The translations under genes and the position numbers were made by a program. The notes beneath the pieces were generated by a model. It did not search any database. It saw nothing but the letters and a program-made list of their open reading frames with translations, and was not told the origin of the DNA. From Gloeopeniophorella convolvens (lineage: Eukaryota; Basidiomycota; Agaricomycetes; Russulales), in contig WTXD01000027.1 of NCBI GenBank assembly GCA_022496205.1, positions 1 to 64,000 on the forward strand: DNA of 64,000 bases, given 5' to 3'. Positions 1 to 10,922 of the stretch are shown here, piece after piece. Every line of letters starts with the position of its first letter. Positions within the stretch are counted from its first letter, which is position 1.

Positions 1-204
1 AACTGTTTGCTTGGTTGCCTCGTCGAGGACGAGAGTTCGTCCAAGGACTGTGGCGATGGCGTAGACGTGTCCGCTTTCTTCGTCAAGTCTGATTTTCCTA
101 ATAATGCTTCCGGGAGGTAGATGTCGGGAGATGTCAGTGATTTCTTCTGGGCTAGGGTCGTTCCAATTGTTCTCTTTGATGTATCTTTGGAATTCGGTAC
201 TCAT
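1..204 (-). CDS. Partial hypothetical protein, runs off the left edge
   Basis: An open frame starts at the ATG complementary to 202-204 and stays open to the first base of the window (about 67 residues, MSTEFQRYIKENNW...). It is acidic and charged, with no family I recognise. It starts only about 10 bases after the stop of the frame-broken locus upstream on the same strand, so it may be the next part of the same decayed element rather than an independent gene. The 3' end lies outside the window. Confidence 0.35.
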   Translation of the reverse strand, partial: MSTEFQRYIKENNWNDPSPEEITDISRHLPPGSIIRKIRLDEESGHVYAIATVLGRTLVLDEATKQTV

Positions 205-214
205 AAAGAGTGAT

Positions 215-2080
215 TCAGATGATAGGGAGTCCTACAACTTGCACAGTGTAGGTGTTGACGTTGTGATGATATGTGATGGTGAAAGCGTGGTTAAGGATAG
301 GACGACGTCGATCAATGGTATGGCGTTTGATGCGGGCGTAGTCTTCTTCGATGTGGTCGCGAAAGATTCTTGTAGATCACTTCCACAGATAGCCTTCAAA
401 GTGCAGAGGATCGCTAGTAAAGTTGGCGAGTTCGTGGAGATCGTGGGGGAAACTAATGATACGGAGTTGGTGACGATTGTATTCTTCTCTGCACCAGCGT
501 CGGAAGTTGTGAAAACCAAGGTAGTTTCGGGTAGGCAAGGTTTGGCCGATGTAGATGATTTCTGGGTGGTGCGCAACGTTATCACGTTGGATGTCGATGA
601 GTCGGGTTCTGCTGAGGTTTCTTGGATCTTCAGGGGTTGGCGTACGTTGTACTGGTGGTAACGCTACTTGCGGTGAAGAGTTTGAGGTGGGGGTAAAGGC
701 TGTAGGCGTCGTTCACGACGGAGTACCGGTTGTCGATGCGGATGAGGCGACCGTGGTTGAAGTGGAGGTTGCCTTCAGTGGTGAGGACGCGGCCGTCGAG
801 GAAGTCAATATGACGAAGGGGAATTCTTGCTCCTTCGTAGAGCCGTTGGGTGCCGAACGCGAGGTCTTTGAAGGTGTGGATGAGGTGGTAGGTGAAGTTG
901 TAACGGATGGCACCAAGGGGGAGTTCTCGACAAGGGGGAGTGTAAGCGGTAACGGCACAGATATGTTGTGGTGCGTATGGTGGACCGTCTCCGTTCACAC
1001 GCGTGGAAGGGATGGTGATGTAGTGCTTGGGGAGGATGATCGACCTGAAGGGACGGACTTCAGGGAGAAACTCGTCGAAATGGGTGAGGTAGTAGAGGGC
1101 GCTGCTGATGCGAGGGACGTGGAAAGGCTGGTGGTGATTGCCGACTGCTGCTGGGTAACCGTGTAGGACTTGGGCGATGCGCTCGTGGTAGTAGTGGTTG
1201 GTGTGAGCGCAGTCAGGGGATGGTGCACGGCGAGGGAGAACGAAGTGGTTCTCGGCGTAGTCAGTGAGGTCCTCACTGAACTCAGAGATGGAGGGAGAGC
1301 GACGAGGTGGAGCCTGGTATGGAGGAGGTGCTTGATCAGGAATTTGCTTGACTGCGACGTCGACTAATATCTCAAGAGCAGGAGCGGGTGCTGGATTGGG
1401 GGCAAAGATTAAAGGGGATATCGTCGCTGCTCGCGAGGGTATGGGAGTTGGTACAAAATGAGGAGTAGGAGCAGGAGCAGGACTGAGCGCAGGAGTATGC
1501 GTCGCCGATGCAGGATGAGGAGAAGGGGCAAGGACAGAGAGATGCGAAGGGGAGTAAAGAGGCGAAAGACGCGACAGGCGAGGCTGGGGAGTGGATACGA
1601 CAGGGGGGCTGGAGTAGGCTCGACCAAGGGGCTGGGAGCTTGTTCACCAGTGCGAGAGGGGCCAGGAGTGGGAGACTGAGGGATGGCTGAAGTGCGTACT
1701 ATTTCTGCAAAGCGTTCTTGCACCTGTTGAGCTCTGAGGCGGACTAGAAAGTCGAAGGCTGAATGATGAGGAGAGGGAGAGCGAGGTGGTACTGTGAGAA
1801 CGTCGAGGATTTGTCCTGGTTCGACGTCGATCGGAGATGGGGAGCGCGGATGGTATGATGGAGAACGAGGCGTGGGTGGAGGACGAGGAGTGGAGACGAG
1901 AGGAGGGTACTGGAGTTCAGGAGACAGTCCACGAGTGGGAGTGCCGTAGTCAAGAAGGGTTGGCGGTCCACGAGGGGGAGCGTCAAGATCAGAGTAGGAC
2001 GAGGGACGAATCAGCGCTTGAGGATGAGCACAGTCTGAGAGGAGCGCGGTCTGAGGTGCGGTAATTCCAAAGTAAGACAC
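215..2080 (-). pseudogene. Proline-rich hypothetical gene, broken by frame changes and an in-frame TGA
   Basis: Read from 2080 downwards, a Ser/Pro-rich frame (MSYFGITAPQTALL...) runs to about 1650. The coding sense then moves to another frame that is open from about 1643 to 630. That part is first Pro/Ala-rich, then shows a compact domain with FDEFLPEVRPFRSIILP, HLIHTFKDLAFGTQRLYEG and HIDFLDGRVLTTEGNLHF. The sense moves again near 650-700 into a third stretch (HHPEIIYIGQTLPTRNYLGF, then RRWCREEYNRHQLRIISFPH) that crosses a TGA at 377-379 and ends at 215-217. No clean set of introns joins all parts; a 36-nt intron near 650 is possible but short. The family is not recognised. The His-rich, repeat-like style and the decay suggest a multicopy or element-derived fungal gene. 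Upstream exons could lie in 2257-2844. Confidence 0.4.
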
Positions 2081-2256
2081 TAGAGTCGCAGCTGATCAGA
2101 GGGTGTAAGAGACTGTCCAAATGTCAGGACTCACTCGCGGGGTGCGCGCAGAGAGGATAGCAGAGGGTTTTGGAGAGCGTCACAGGGGGGAAACAGAAGA
2201 TGAGCTGCGAGTATTGCAGATATGAGGGGGAACACACTAACAGTGCTATTGCAGTG

Positions 2257-2844
2257 CTAGGTACAGATGAGAGTGCCACAGATGGACAGTCTGAGGACCA
2301 CTGGGCGATACATGGGGGTCTTATATACTACTGGAGACCCTCCAGACGAATCTGGTCTAATTACTGATGGGGATTCCAGAGGGGATTCCCCATAACCTCT
2401 CCTCTCTGATACACTTCTTAGATTCCATCGCAGAGTGGGGCTTGAGGCCCCATGGAGTTCTTGATGATCAGAGTCCCAAAGAGGACGCATGAAGTGTTTC
2501 ACCTTGATCAAGGTTCTGGTTACTTTGGAACGGGTAATATGACCATTCTGAGAGATCCCTAGTCCGGGATCTTGGGGGTATTCCAAGGTTAATTGGCCAT
2601 TAGGGAGTAGGGCGAGGAATGGGGGTGAAGGGTCACGTGATGCATTTCGACTTGTAGTCGCAATGTGAGTGGTACGTGTCGCATTGTGAGCGACGCGTAG
2701 GGTATTTACTGGTAGGGCTGGATTTGCTCTAGTGTTCTGAGCAGTTCGACCTCCTTGAGGCCTTAGTGTTCGTGACAGGTGCTCCCTAATGCGATGGAAG
2801 CAGCATGCGTCGAGCTGGGTATACCCTTCTTCTGCTATAGGCAC
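2257..2844 (-). CDS. Hypothetical 195-residue open frame upstream of the broken locus
   Basis: A single open frame (MPIAEEGYTQLDACC...) lies on the same strand as, and just upstream of, the proline-rich broken locus. It is rich in Arg, Ser, Thr and Pro. A middle stretch (FLALLPNGQLTLEYPQDPG) looks more protein-like than the rest. No domain is recognised. It could be an upstream exon or first ORF of the same repeated element, or chance. I see no splice evidence that decides. Confidence 0.25.
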   Translation of the reverse strand: MPIAEEGYTQLDACCFHRIREHLSRTLRPQGGRTAQNTRANPALPVNTLRVAHNATRTTHIATTSRNASRDPSPPFLALLPNGQLTLEYPQDPGLGISQNGHITRSKVTRTLIKVKHFMRPLWDSDHQELHGASSPTLRWNLRSVSERRGYGESPLESPSVIRPDSSGGSPVVYKTPMYRPVVLRLSICGTLICT

Positions 2845-3716
2845 TAGGGTCGATGCGACAACACTCGCGGACGCACCAGTATTCTCTCGTTCCTTACTGT
2901 CATCATATGTTTATTCATCATATTCTGAATACCTAGCTACGTATTACAGCAGTACTTATATCACTTATATAGAGGATCAATGCATTGCTCGTGATTTGAA
3001 CTGTCTTGAAAAACACTGTTCTGTGCTGCGAGTATAGGATCTCAAGATTCCGTTCGGCGGACCGGGAGCCGAGTGGCCCGGCGCGCCATGTGTCGCAAAC
3101 CAAGCTCTTGGTTCTGTGCCACGTGAGGCTACCATATAAAGAACCGGGGAAAGCGGACCGAGAGCTGCCTCACCGTAGCCTGCGAAGTGTATGACGTTGT
3201 TGACTCATGCATCATCGCTCTGGTCGCCACTTCCATCATCTGAACGTACCTCGCGCACCAGTGCATGCGCTTTGACACAACTGAGCGACGCCGTGTGCCC
3301 ACTGCATGTCCACATAGTATATAATTATAGTTTGATCAATCGCGTAGAATAAGCAGTCCAGCGATCGTCATTTGAGCTGGGGTGCAAAGCTGTCAGCATG
3401 ACCAGTGCGAATGCAATGCGCGTGCCTGGCCGCTAGGTTTCAGATAAACATGCTTGCAGCGCGGCGTCCAGCAGACAGGTGGAGTTCGCAAACGCCCTCC
3501 CGATCGTCCTCGAGAACTCGGAGCGTGCCGTACGGCAGGTGCGTGTAGGGTGCTGTTGCGGCCCCGGCTTTCAGCAACAGGGCGGGCAGCAGACCATAGG
3601 TGCGTCGCCACATAGTCAGGTATATTAGTCTGTGCTGGCACGATCCGAAAACAGTCCGCAAGACGACGTTCCCCTTCCGACCCCACCATGCCTATCAGTT
3701 CCGTACGTTGTCAATC
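2845..3716. other. Intergenic, no gene seen
   Basis: No convincing coding frame on either strand. The stretch holds the 5' flank of the Spt5-like gene, with a TATA-like tataattatag run near 3320. Open frames near 3393-3689 are shadows without family similarity. Confidence 0.4.
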
Positions 3717-6429
3717 ATGTCTGAATGGATCACCCAGCGAGCTAACCCTCAGGTCTGGGATTTTCTCGATATTTCCGCCACCCGGGACGATCGTGAAGAG
3801 AGCGAGGACGAGGAGGAGGGCTTTGGTGCGCCTCCAGCTGCTGTCTTCCTCCCACTAGTTCATCATGATAACCTTGTAGATGGTTTCTTCATCGATCTCA
3901 CTGGTAGCGACACGGACGAGCAAGACTTCAAGTTCGAACAACGGTCATCCCCTTCGCTCCCTACTCACGAGGCGCGCGCGCTCGAAGCGGCCGAACTTGA
4001 ACAGCAAGCGAGCAGATATACTGCCTCGCGAGCCCAACCCCGAGTCCCTCACCGAACGCCCCGAGCCCTTCCCCGACTACCCCGCGAAAGCGAGTTCGAC
4101 CTCCTGGCCCACGTACCTCTCGAAACCGACCCTGGCATTTGGTGCTTCCAAGTCAAGGTAAAGCGAATCCTTATTCATGTTTGCACGCGCTCAATCCATG
4201 CACAACCCTCCGAACTTCAAGCGAGGTTTTGAGCGCGACCTGGTCTATCAGATCGCACGTTGATGCCTCACTCCCACAGAACACGCGCCGCCGCGGATCA
4301 ATCACGCGTTCAGCCGCGATTGCATCGCGGGCTACATATTCATCGAGGCCCCCACGCTGCCGGACGCCCGCCGCGCCGTTGACGGCCTTACCACCGTACG
4401 CCAGGACGTTGCACCGCGCCTCATTGAGCTCGAGTGGCGTGTACAGCTATTTCAACGCCGGAGCCCAACGGCTTCAACTCCCCGGCCAGGCCAATGGGTC
4501 CGCGCGTTGTGTGGCCCGTATCGCGGGGATGTAGGATTCGTCTGCAACGACATCCGGCCCGTGAACGAGAACCTCGTCATCGTGTTCGTACCGAGGCTGC
4601 CAACGCGCACAAGTATTGGCCGGCCCGAGGCCAGGTCTTCGAAGAGGAAAAGACCAGAGCGGCCGCCAGCTCATCTCTGGACGGAATCAGACGTCGTCCA
4701 CGAATGGGGCTCGAGCTGCGTCAAGTCTTTTGGCCAAGGGCGATTCAACTTCTTCAGCATCGACGGAGACCGCATCGGGCTGGGCTTTGAATGCGGATTG
4801 GCGCTATGGCCATTACCCATCTCCCACGCCGTGCGCAAGGATACAGTCCCTATCGACTTTCACCTTTTTGCGCAGTCTCGAGACATGCGCTCACGCGACT
4901 CGTTCAGACCATGGCTGATTCGTTCCGTACAGGACGCTATCGAATCTGGAACGCGCGTCATAGGATTGTTTGGGTCGCTGAAAGGCGTTGTTGGGCAGGT
5001 CTCCCGAGCGGCGGCCTCGGAAGTGTCGCTCGTCGTGCAGCGCGACGCTGGCAACTCTGAGCGTTACGACTCAGTGCCGAAGAGGGATCTCTTCCCACAT
5101 ATGGCTGTTGGGGACAATGTCAAGGACCGGTGGTCAAGCTCAGCAGGCACCGTCGTCCAGGTGAACTACGACGATCACTCGCTAGTGTATTTGGAGATCC
5201 AAACTCTTTCAGAGGTAAAAAGCGTGCTTCATCGTGATAACACGCTCATGCATGGGATGCAGATAGCGACCCGGACGTATGAAGTCGAAAAACACGATCC
5301 CGCGGTGCGCTCGCACCCCATAAGTGTTGGATCCTGGGTGGAGTTCGGATCGTCAATCCTCAAGCGTGGGGTCGTCATTGCGAGCCCCCTGGACGACAAA
5401 GTACGGGTTGAAGAGGAGCACACAAAAGATGTGGTGAGTGCCAGTGGTCAGCCTGTATGGCGCCGCATCTTATCTATCGTACAGTATGATCTCGACTTCG
5501 AAGATGTGCGCTTTGCTGCAGTTCAAAACAAGTCAGCGCCGGTCCTTGGGCTCCACTGGCCAGAACGTGTAGGCAAAGAGATGATCGTTGTAGGCAAAGT
5601 ACCACGCAAGGGCCACGTGGGAACAGTCAAAAGTTGCTCAGAAGACGGTGCAATGGTGCAGTTTCACTCGGACTACGCCACCAACTCTGCTACCCAGGAG
5701 CACTTCATACTATGGGACCATGTTTTCATGAGGTAAGTGACGACAGCCTTCATCCTAGAGGTGTGTTAAATCCGGATAATATAGGCCCACACTGGGACCA
5801 CACGCCCCTCGGACTCGCGCGTCTCCACCACCGGGTCGTTCGGCGACACCACCACCAGAACCGGGTGCATCGCGCAGCGCTGCGACACCCCCTCCCGAGC
5901 CAGGACCATCTCATGCTGGGAGCGCATGGGAGATTCGCGAGTGGGTGTACGAGCGAGGTTTGCGTCTGCTTGTCCATAATATAAGTGCGGCTCTCATGCT
6001 TCGACAGCGGAAGATCACTGGATCCACCATGCCAAAGTCCGTGAAGTGATGACGAACAAGCGACTGGCGCTGTCTCTGCGCGATCCAAACGGCACCAAAA
6101 CCCAGATCGGCCAGTCAGCAAAAACGGTGGTGTTGTCGAAGAGAACGATCGAGCCGGGTCCAGGAGAAGTGGTCGTAAACATCGTGCGACGCAAAGTAGC
6201 GCGCCAGGTCGCAGTCGACCCGCAAACCCTAGTGCCATGGGAGCCTGGGGTAGGTGATCAAGTTATCGTCGTGCATGGAACGTGGTTTGGGTGGGTAGGT
6301 AAGGTGGAAGAGGTCGCAGATGGCCCGTCAATGCGCTTCTACACTGTGATCTTCGATGAGTCTTTCCCGCTTCATAATCGTATAATTTATTACACTTGGG
6401 GAGAGATCGTATCGATCCTTGACACCTGA
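3717..6429 (+). CDS. Spt5-like multi-KOW protein, with one in-frame TGA
   Basis: Four exons fit: 3717-4157, 4222-5732, 5785-5957 and 6008-6429, with GT-AG introns of 64, 52 and 50 nt. The start MSEWITQRANP is followed by an acidic stretch (EESEDEEEG), then an NGN-like segment (GIWCFQVK, AFSRDCIAGYIFIEAPTLP, DARRAVDGL). Several KOW-type motifs follow: GQWVRALCGPYRGDVGFV, GTRVIGLFGSLKGVVGQV, a Pro-rich linker, and GDQVIVVHGTWFGWVGKV near the C terminus. This order matches Spt5, the RNA polymerase II elongation factor, but there is no long CTR, so it is better called an Spt5-like paralogue of the kind expanded in Agaricomycetes. At 4261-4263, between LVYQIAR and CLTPTEHAPP, the frame has TGA; CGA would restore Arg. 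The rest is intact, so this is a recent lesion, a sequence error or a recoded codon. Confidence 0.65.
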
Positions 6430-6685
6430 GTCCCTTTTGAGCACCCCACATGTATTGTACTATACGTGGTTTCCATTCTGTACTGTGCTCGTCTGCGTTG
6501 TGTATCGTACTATATATGCATGCAAACGACTTAGAACTAAAACGCATGAGATCGGCAACCTAAATGAGCCGGACATCGGACATGACATAAAGCATCCGTG
6601 TCATCACTCAGTGGACTGGCACGTGGCAGGGTCTGATCGCTATGTAGACTCAGTTGTACTGCATGGACTACATAGTACGTGTAGT
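6430..6685. other. Short spacer between Spt5-like gene and LINE fragment
   Basis: Contains the 3' flank of the Spt5-like gene and probably the 3' untranslated tail of the LINE fragment, which lies on the opposite strand. AT-rich tactatatatgcatgc near 6510 and several GTAGT/ACTAC words near 6650 are visible. No gene. Confidence 0.35.
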
Positions 6686-7552
6686 TCATCCTGCTGTACG
6701 TAGTTCTCTGTAGTCCCACCCTGGTCTACGTAGGCCCCATTGGAACCTGTAGTCCATGGGTGGACTACAGCCCTCGCGGTTTTTCCTGATGAGAATGATG
6801 CCGTTGATGGCCAGCCTCCAGTTGGCGAGGTCTAGGCTGTGGATGGAGTTGCCCAATATGCGTAGCGCGTTAATTGAGCTTTTGGCGCGTGCGCACATAA
6901 TTTTCACGTGCTGGTCGAACTTGAGGGTTGGGTCGAAGTAGATGCCGAGGTATCTCACGCAAGTTGACGCGCGTATGATGATGTCAGCATTTTTCTTCGG
7001 AGACCAGACTTTGAGCGCCTTAGGTAAGGTCGCGCGGCTCCAGGGTTTCCTAAAGAAGATGAGTTCGCTTTTGGACTCCTCGATTTGGAGTCCGGCTCGC
7101 GTGAGCCAGTCAAGGCAGTCAGCGTAGGCATCTCGTAGTAAGAGTTTGACGCGGGTGAAGTCTGAACCGCATGCGAAAATGTTACCGTCGTCCATGTACA
7201 TGCTAAGCGAAGTATTCGCCCACTTCCTCCCAATGTGGAGTAGTGGGGACGCATAGATGATGGATAAGACGGGTGAGAGCGGGGAGCCTTGCGGCGTCCC
7301 AACCGCCAGGTCGATCGGGTCGCCCGTGTACCCGTTGAAACGGAGTCTGATTTTGCGTTCTGCGAGGAACGATCTGGTCCACTCGCAGGTCTCGTTGGAG
7401 AAACCTAGATCGCGCATGATCTGGATGGCGCGGTCCAGCTTGCACTCAATGGTACGTCTTATTCGACCCCTGGTGGTTGTACTGTCTTTGACCGCTTCTT
7501 CAGGAATTAGCGCAAAAGTCAGTGATAAAGGGCTAGAGCAACATGATCTCAA
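6686..7552 (-). mobile_element. 5'-truncated non-LTR (LINE) reverse transcriptase fragment
   Basis: An uninterrupted frame encodes the central and C-terminal part of a LINE-type reverse transcriptase. Seen: GFSNETCEWTRSFLAERKIRL, VGTPQGSPLSPVLSIIYASP (palm motif), the catalytic box SMYMDDG, then LDWLTRAGLQIEESKSEL and the thumb-like RYLGIYFDPTLKFDQHV. The N-terminal endonuclease, the first RT motifs with the first catalytic Asp, and any RNase H domain are missing. The 5' end (7552 side) breaks off at sequence unlike RT. This is the usual state of a LINE copy truncated at its 5' end during reverse transcription. The clade (Tad1/I-like) cannot be fixed by eye. Confidence 0.85.
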
Positions 7553-9145
7553 AGTACGTAGAACAGAAAGACGCTATGACACGCCAGCTCTCGTCTCCCG
7601 TTCGACCAGTGCCGTCGTCGGATGGCTATCAACCCTCACCCCCTCGCAACCAATATGATAATCAAACTGTGGCTGAGCCTCACCGGGTGCTGAGACCACG
7701 TCCAGGCCATATGCCGTAGCCCGTGTACCGTCTCCGACCTGATAGGTCTCAAGGGTGTCAGCCACTGTTGATGACTTTGTCGTCTGAGAGTCCTGCCGCG
7801 CCCAGCTCTAGTATAGCCTCGTCCCTGCAATTTATGACCCCTAGTTTCCGTTAACTTCCTGAATAATAGTATGTGTTGTGAACCAATGTCCCCGCCGCTC
7901 TGACCACCCCAGTGGGCCCCAACATGAGTGCCAGTACCAGTCATGCCATTTCAGTGCGATCGAGATTCAAGAACGCTTTGACTTAAGGGAGCCGCTCAGA
8001 TACTCCCTCACGTTGGATCCAAAGGATAGTCCTGGATGAGCGCGCTGCACACGACAGAGAACGTGGAAGACACGCAAACAAGATATCCCTCAACACATGC
8101 GGGACGCGCTAGACACCGCATGTCGACTCGAAAATGAGCCAATACGGTGGCTGTGGAATGCGACTGGCACTACGGAATGATCGAGACTTGAGACTCGCCA
8201 GGACTTGTCACTTCCTGTCTCCAAACACTTGCAGGCAGCGCGAGTCCGTTCCTGATTTGTCCAGTGTGGATAGACGTCAAAATACACTCACAGCATCGTC
8301 CGCTTCTGAGTACGGACGAGGAACATGTGAGTTGTCAGTTCTAACCGTCTTTGAACGACATGCCAAAAGGTCGGATCTTTACGACGAGACGCAAGGCTTT
8401 GTGTAAGCAGTACGCGCGCACGCTCAAGAGATGAAGGTACAATTCCTGGCAGGCACTAAGTGACACTAAGCCGAGGTTCAAACGTTCAACTTTCGTCGAA
8501 TGGTAATGACATTGCCAGAAGGCGCACGAAGTTCTGCGTTCAATAGTGGTTGTCATACACATGACGTATGTATATTCACACGCCGGCCAGGAAAGTGCTT
8601 TAGGCAGCGTCGTGAGTTGAGCAGCAACTGAGGTCGGTGGACGCGCTTGTGATGCACCTGTGTCACCGCGAGGGCCTCATGCCCACCAGGACTGGCGCCT
8701 GTGAGTAGTTACATAGCAAAATCGAATGCGTACCACGATCCGCGGTCGCATGTCTGAGTCATGGTGGATGGTATAATTATTGGCATGACGATGCCCCCGT
8801 AGGACATGATTGCAGTAAGAGGGAGCATCGACTGGGCCAATGAGGGTCTGTTGTCGGACATCCATTCGCGTTGATCGCGCCGATAATGCTGGACGTTCAA
8901 GCAAAGAGCACTTGGCGAGAGCCATCCCGAGTTCAACGAAACATAAGAGCATGGAAAAGGAGAAGACTGTATGGAATCAACAACAGCGACATCTTGTGAA
9001 TGACCAGACGGTACAAATGGACAGCAGGTAGACGCCGAGGACACAACAGAGGGACGCAAATCACAGTGGTAAAGGCGGAATATATTGACTAGGTTTGAAA
9101 TGCAGCGATCAGTCGGACAGTCCAGGGAGACAGTGGCAGAGTTAC
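7553..9145. other. Gene-poor stretch
   Basis: Open frames on both strands are short, overlap each other and show no family pattern. The stretch may include the unspliced 3' part of the hypothetical minus-strand gene that ends near 9146, because that exon ends on a perfect GTAAGT donor. A possible acceptor (ccatacag on the minus strand) lies near 8970. No RNA gene or repeat was recognised. Confidence 0.3.
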
Positions 9146-9565
9146 TTACTTGAGTCCTTCCTCCCTATTCCACCACCACTTCGGAAGCTGCGAGCCAAGC
9201 TTCAGAGTGTCTCTGATGATATCTAATACTTCCCTCTCGTCCTCCTCCACCAGTTTCTCACCTCCTACGGTGTAGTTCGTGTACATCGCGATGACATACT
9301 TGTAGCTCTCAGTCAGCGCATCTGTATAATGGATCTGGACACCGATACCACAGATATCCTCGAGGTGTTCCTTGAGTACGCAGAGTGACCAGGATACCAT
9401 CCAGCCTTCATCAACTTCGTCTTCAAGGAGACCGTTCGCTTTAGCGCAGTTGATAATTTCGTCGGGCGAGGCAACGAAACCGAAATAGAGTGTCGGCAAT
9501 GTGCAACTCTTGTCGAAGTAGTTGCCCTCGTGCTTAGGGTTGAGTTGATCCATAGGTGGCTTCAT
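9146..9565 (-). CDS. Hypothetical protein exon, paralogue of the 10.9-kb gene
   Basis: The frame starts MKPPMDQLNPKHEGNYF and continues TLYFGFVASPDEIINCAKANG, then an acidic region (EDEVDEGWMVSW), IGVQIHYTDAL, YVIAMYTNYTVGG and a charged C-terminal helix (EEDEREVLDIIRDTLKLG). No known domain is recognised. The exon ends in CTCAA followed by GTAAGTAAC, a perfect splice donor, so the protein probably continues into an exon below 9146. The 10.9-kb frame on the other strand shares the pattern (L/H)LYxGFxxxxDxxxxxA...YxIAxY, so the two form a small local family facing away from each other. The true start may be further upstream. Confidence 0.4.
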   Translation of the reverse strand: MKPPMDQLNPKHEGNYFDKSCTLPTLYFGFVASPDEIINCAKANGLLEDEVDEGWMVSWSLCVLKEHLEDICGIGVQIHYTDALTESYKYVIAMYTNYTVGGEKLVEEDEREVLDIIRDTLKLGSQLPKWWWNREEGLK

Positions 9566-9586
9566 AAAAATGCATTTGCGCAGCCA

Positions 9587-9793
9587 CTAAAAGGCATCAG
9601 TACGAGGCACGTAGCAGAAACCTGACCATGATGACCAGTCGGGAAATAACAGACAGACCTCTTCAAACGCGGCCTGCGATCTCTCAGTTCGTTTGTACTC
9701 CGTGTCCTCGTCCCCTGAGAGTGGCCAACCGGTTTCATCGAAGGCGATCTCATAGCAGTCAGCAGGCAGGGCCCGAAGCGCGATGGACGTCAT
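9587..9793 (-). CDS. Hypothetical upstream exon (68 residues)
   Basis: The frame MTSIALRALPADCYEIAFDE...ERSQAAFEEVCLLFPDWSSW looks coding: balanced residues, conserved-looking Trp and acidic positions. The frame stays open upstream through LYALEVN to an AG at about 9818, so it could be an internal exon. It lies just upstream of the 9146-9565 exon on the same strand. Gaps of 36-40 nt bounded by GT and AG (gtcagg...ttttag) could join the two, but the frames do not connect convincingly, so I keep them apart. Family not recognised. Confidence 0.3.
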   Translation of the reverse strand: MTSIALRALPADCYEIAFDETGWPLSGDEDTEYKRTERSQAAFEEVCLLFPDWSSWSGFCYVPRTDAF

Positions 9794-10922
9794 GTTGACT
9801 TCGAGGGCGTAGAGTGCAGTTCTGGTTCGTATTGGACGTGGGTGTGGCAGCCTTGATATTTATTCCATTGGCGAGCCACCGGTCCGGGTCCTGCATTCCC
9901 ATCGAGCAGAGATTGTGGCTAACTTTTGCTCTTGACGGTCTGTGTCGTGGCATGCGGTCAGTGCCGCGCGGGTTATACTGTATACGTGCTACGAGGACGT
10001 CTTTCCCGGAGGGACGGAAGAGGCCGTCGTCTCGGGCTTGTGCCCAAGGTTCGTCCAAGCGAATGAAGAGAATCTTTGCCCAAGTAGGCGAGGGAGCTAC
10101 ATTGTTCGCGAGGAACATCATAAGGCAAATGTCGATGAAGATGTTTGTCTTGCTCTGCAGGCTTGTATTGCGGCCTTGCGAGGCACTCTCCCGGAAAAGT
10201 GTCACGCTTTCCACTTGCTTTCCACACAAATTTATCAATGTATTCTCGCGCTCCGGCCCGCTTCGAGTTCGGATTTTGGCGCGCGCGAACCGGCGGCCGT
10301 TCGTAAGTACTACTTACGTCAGGCCTGGCGGGGCTTGCATTGTAGGTGCGCGACGAGGTGCTACGAGATTCGATAGTACAGGACTCGCAGATGCATTACA
10401 TCGGAACGTGCATGAAGGCCGTCAAAAAGCAAATGGTGACACAACAAGAAAGGCACTGTATATGCTAATCAGAACACGTCGAACCGGGAGGCCCGTTCAA
10501 CGTTGGGTGGCCATTCGGGTACAACCGCAGGCCGTGTCACGAGAGGGCATGCGCGGCTGGTAGCGCTCTGACTTGACGTGGTGACCAACAAGTGCGAGAT
10601 GGTGCTTAAATATCTGTGCTGCTCCAGTTTCGATTTGCATACTTGTCCCTGTAGGGCATCATGCTCACTGGTCAGGAACTTATCCAACGATGCAACAAAC
10701 ACGAATAGTACATTGACGCTACCGGTAGCATGAGACCGGTCGTTGACAGATTCGGCAACAGAGTACCCACACAGGACGCTCACGATGAAGCTTACGGAGA
10801 TGTAGGTCCTTTCATAGAGGTTTGAGAACTGCATGCTGGCCTTATCCCAGTACTTGGAACTATGTCTCCAACGGAGGCCCCCTTTGAGGGCGCTTCCCAA
10901 ATCTGATACTCGGGCCCCGAGG
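9794..10922. other. Gene-poor stretch between two related hypothetical genes
   Basis: Probably the 5' region of the minus-strand hypothetical gene and of the plus-strand one. A 249-residue plus frame (9814-10563) and an overlapping minus frame (9759-10238, with PSGKDVLVARIQYNPRG) occupy the same bases. The minus one reads a little more like protein and could be an upstream exon of the 9.1-kb gene, but I cannot show splicing. Confidence 0.25.

Noticed and set aside
4261..4279. A 21-nt intron to remove the TGA of the Spt5-like gene
   Set aside because: Too short for a spliceosomal intron, and longer alternatives put the next exon in the wrong frame.
9814..10563. 249-residue plus-strand open frame
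   Set aside because: No domain or conserved style, and the opposite strand reads at least as well; treated as chance.
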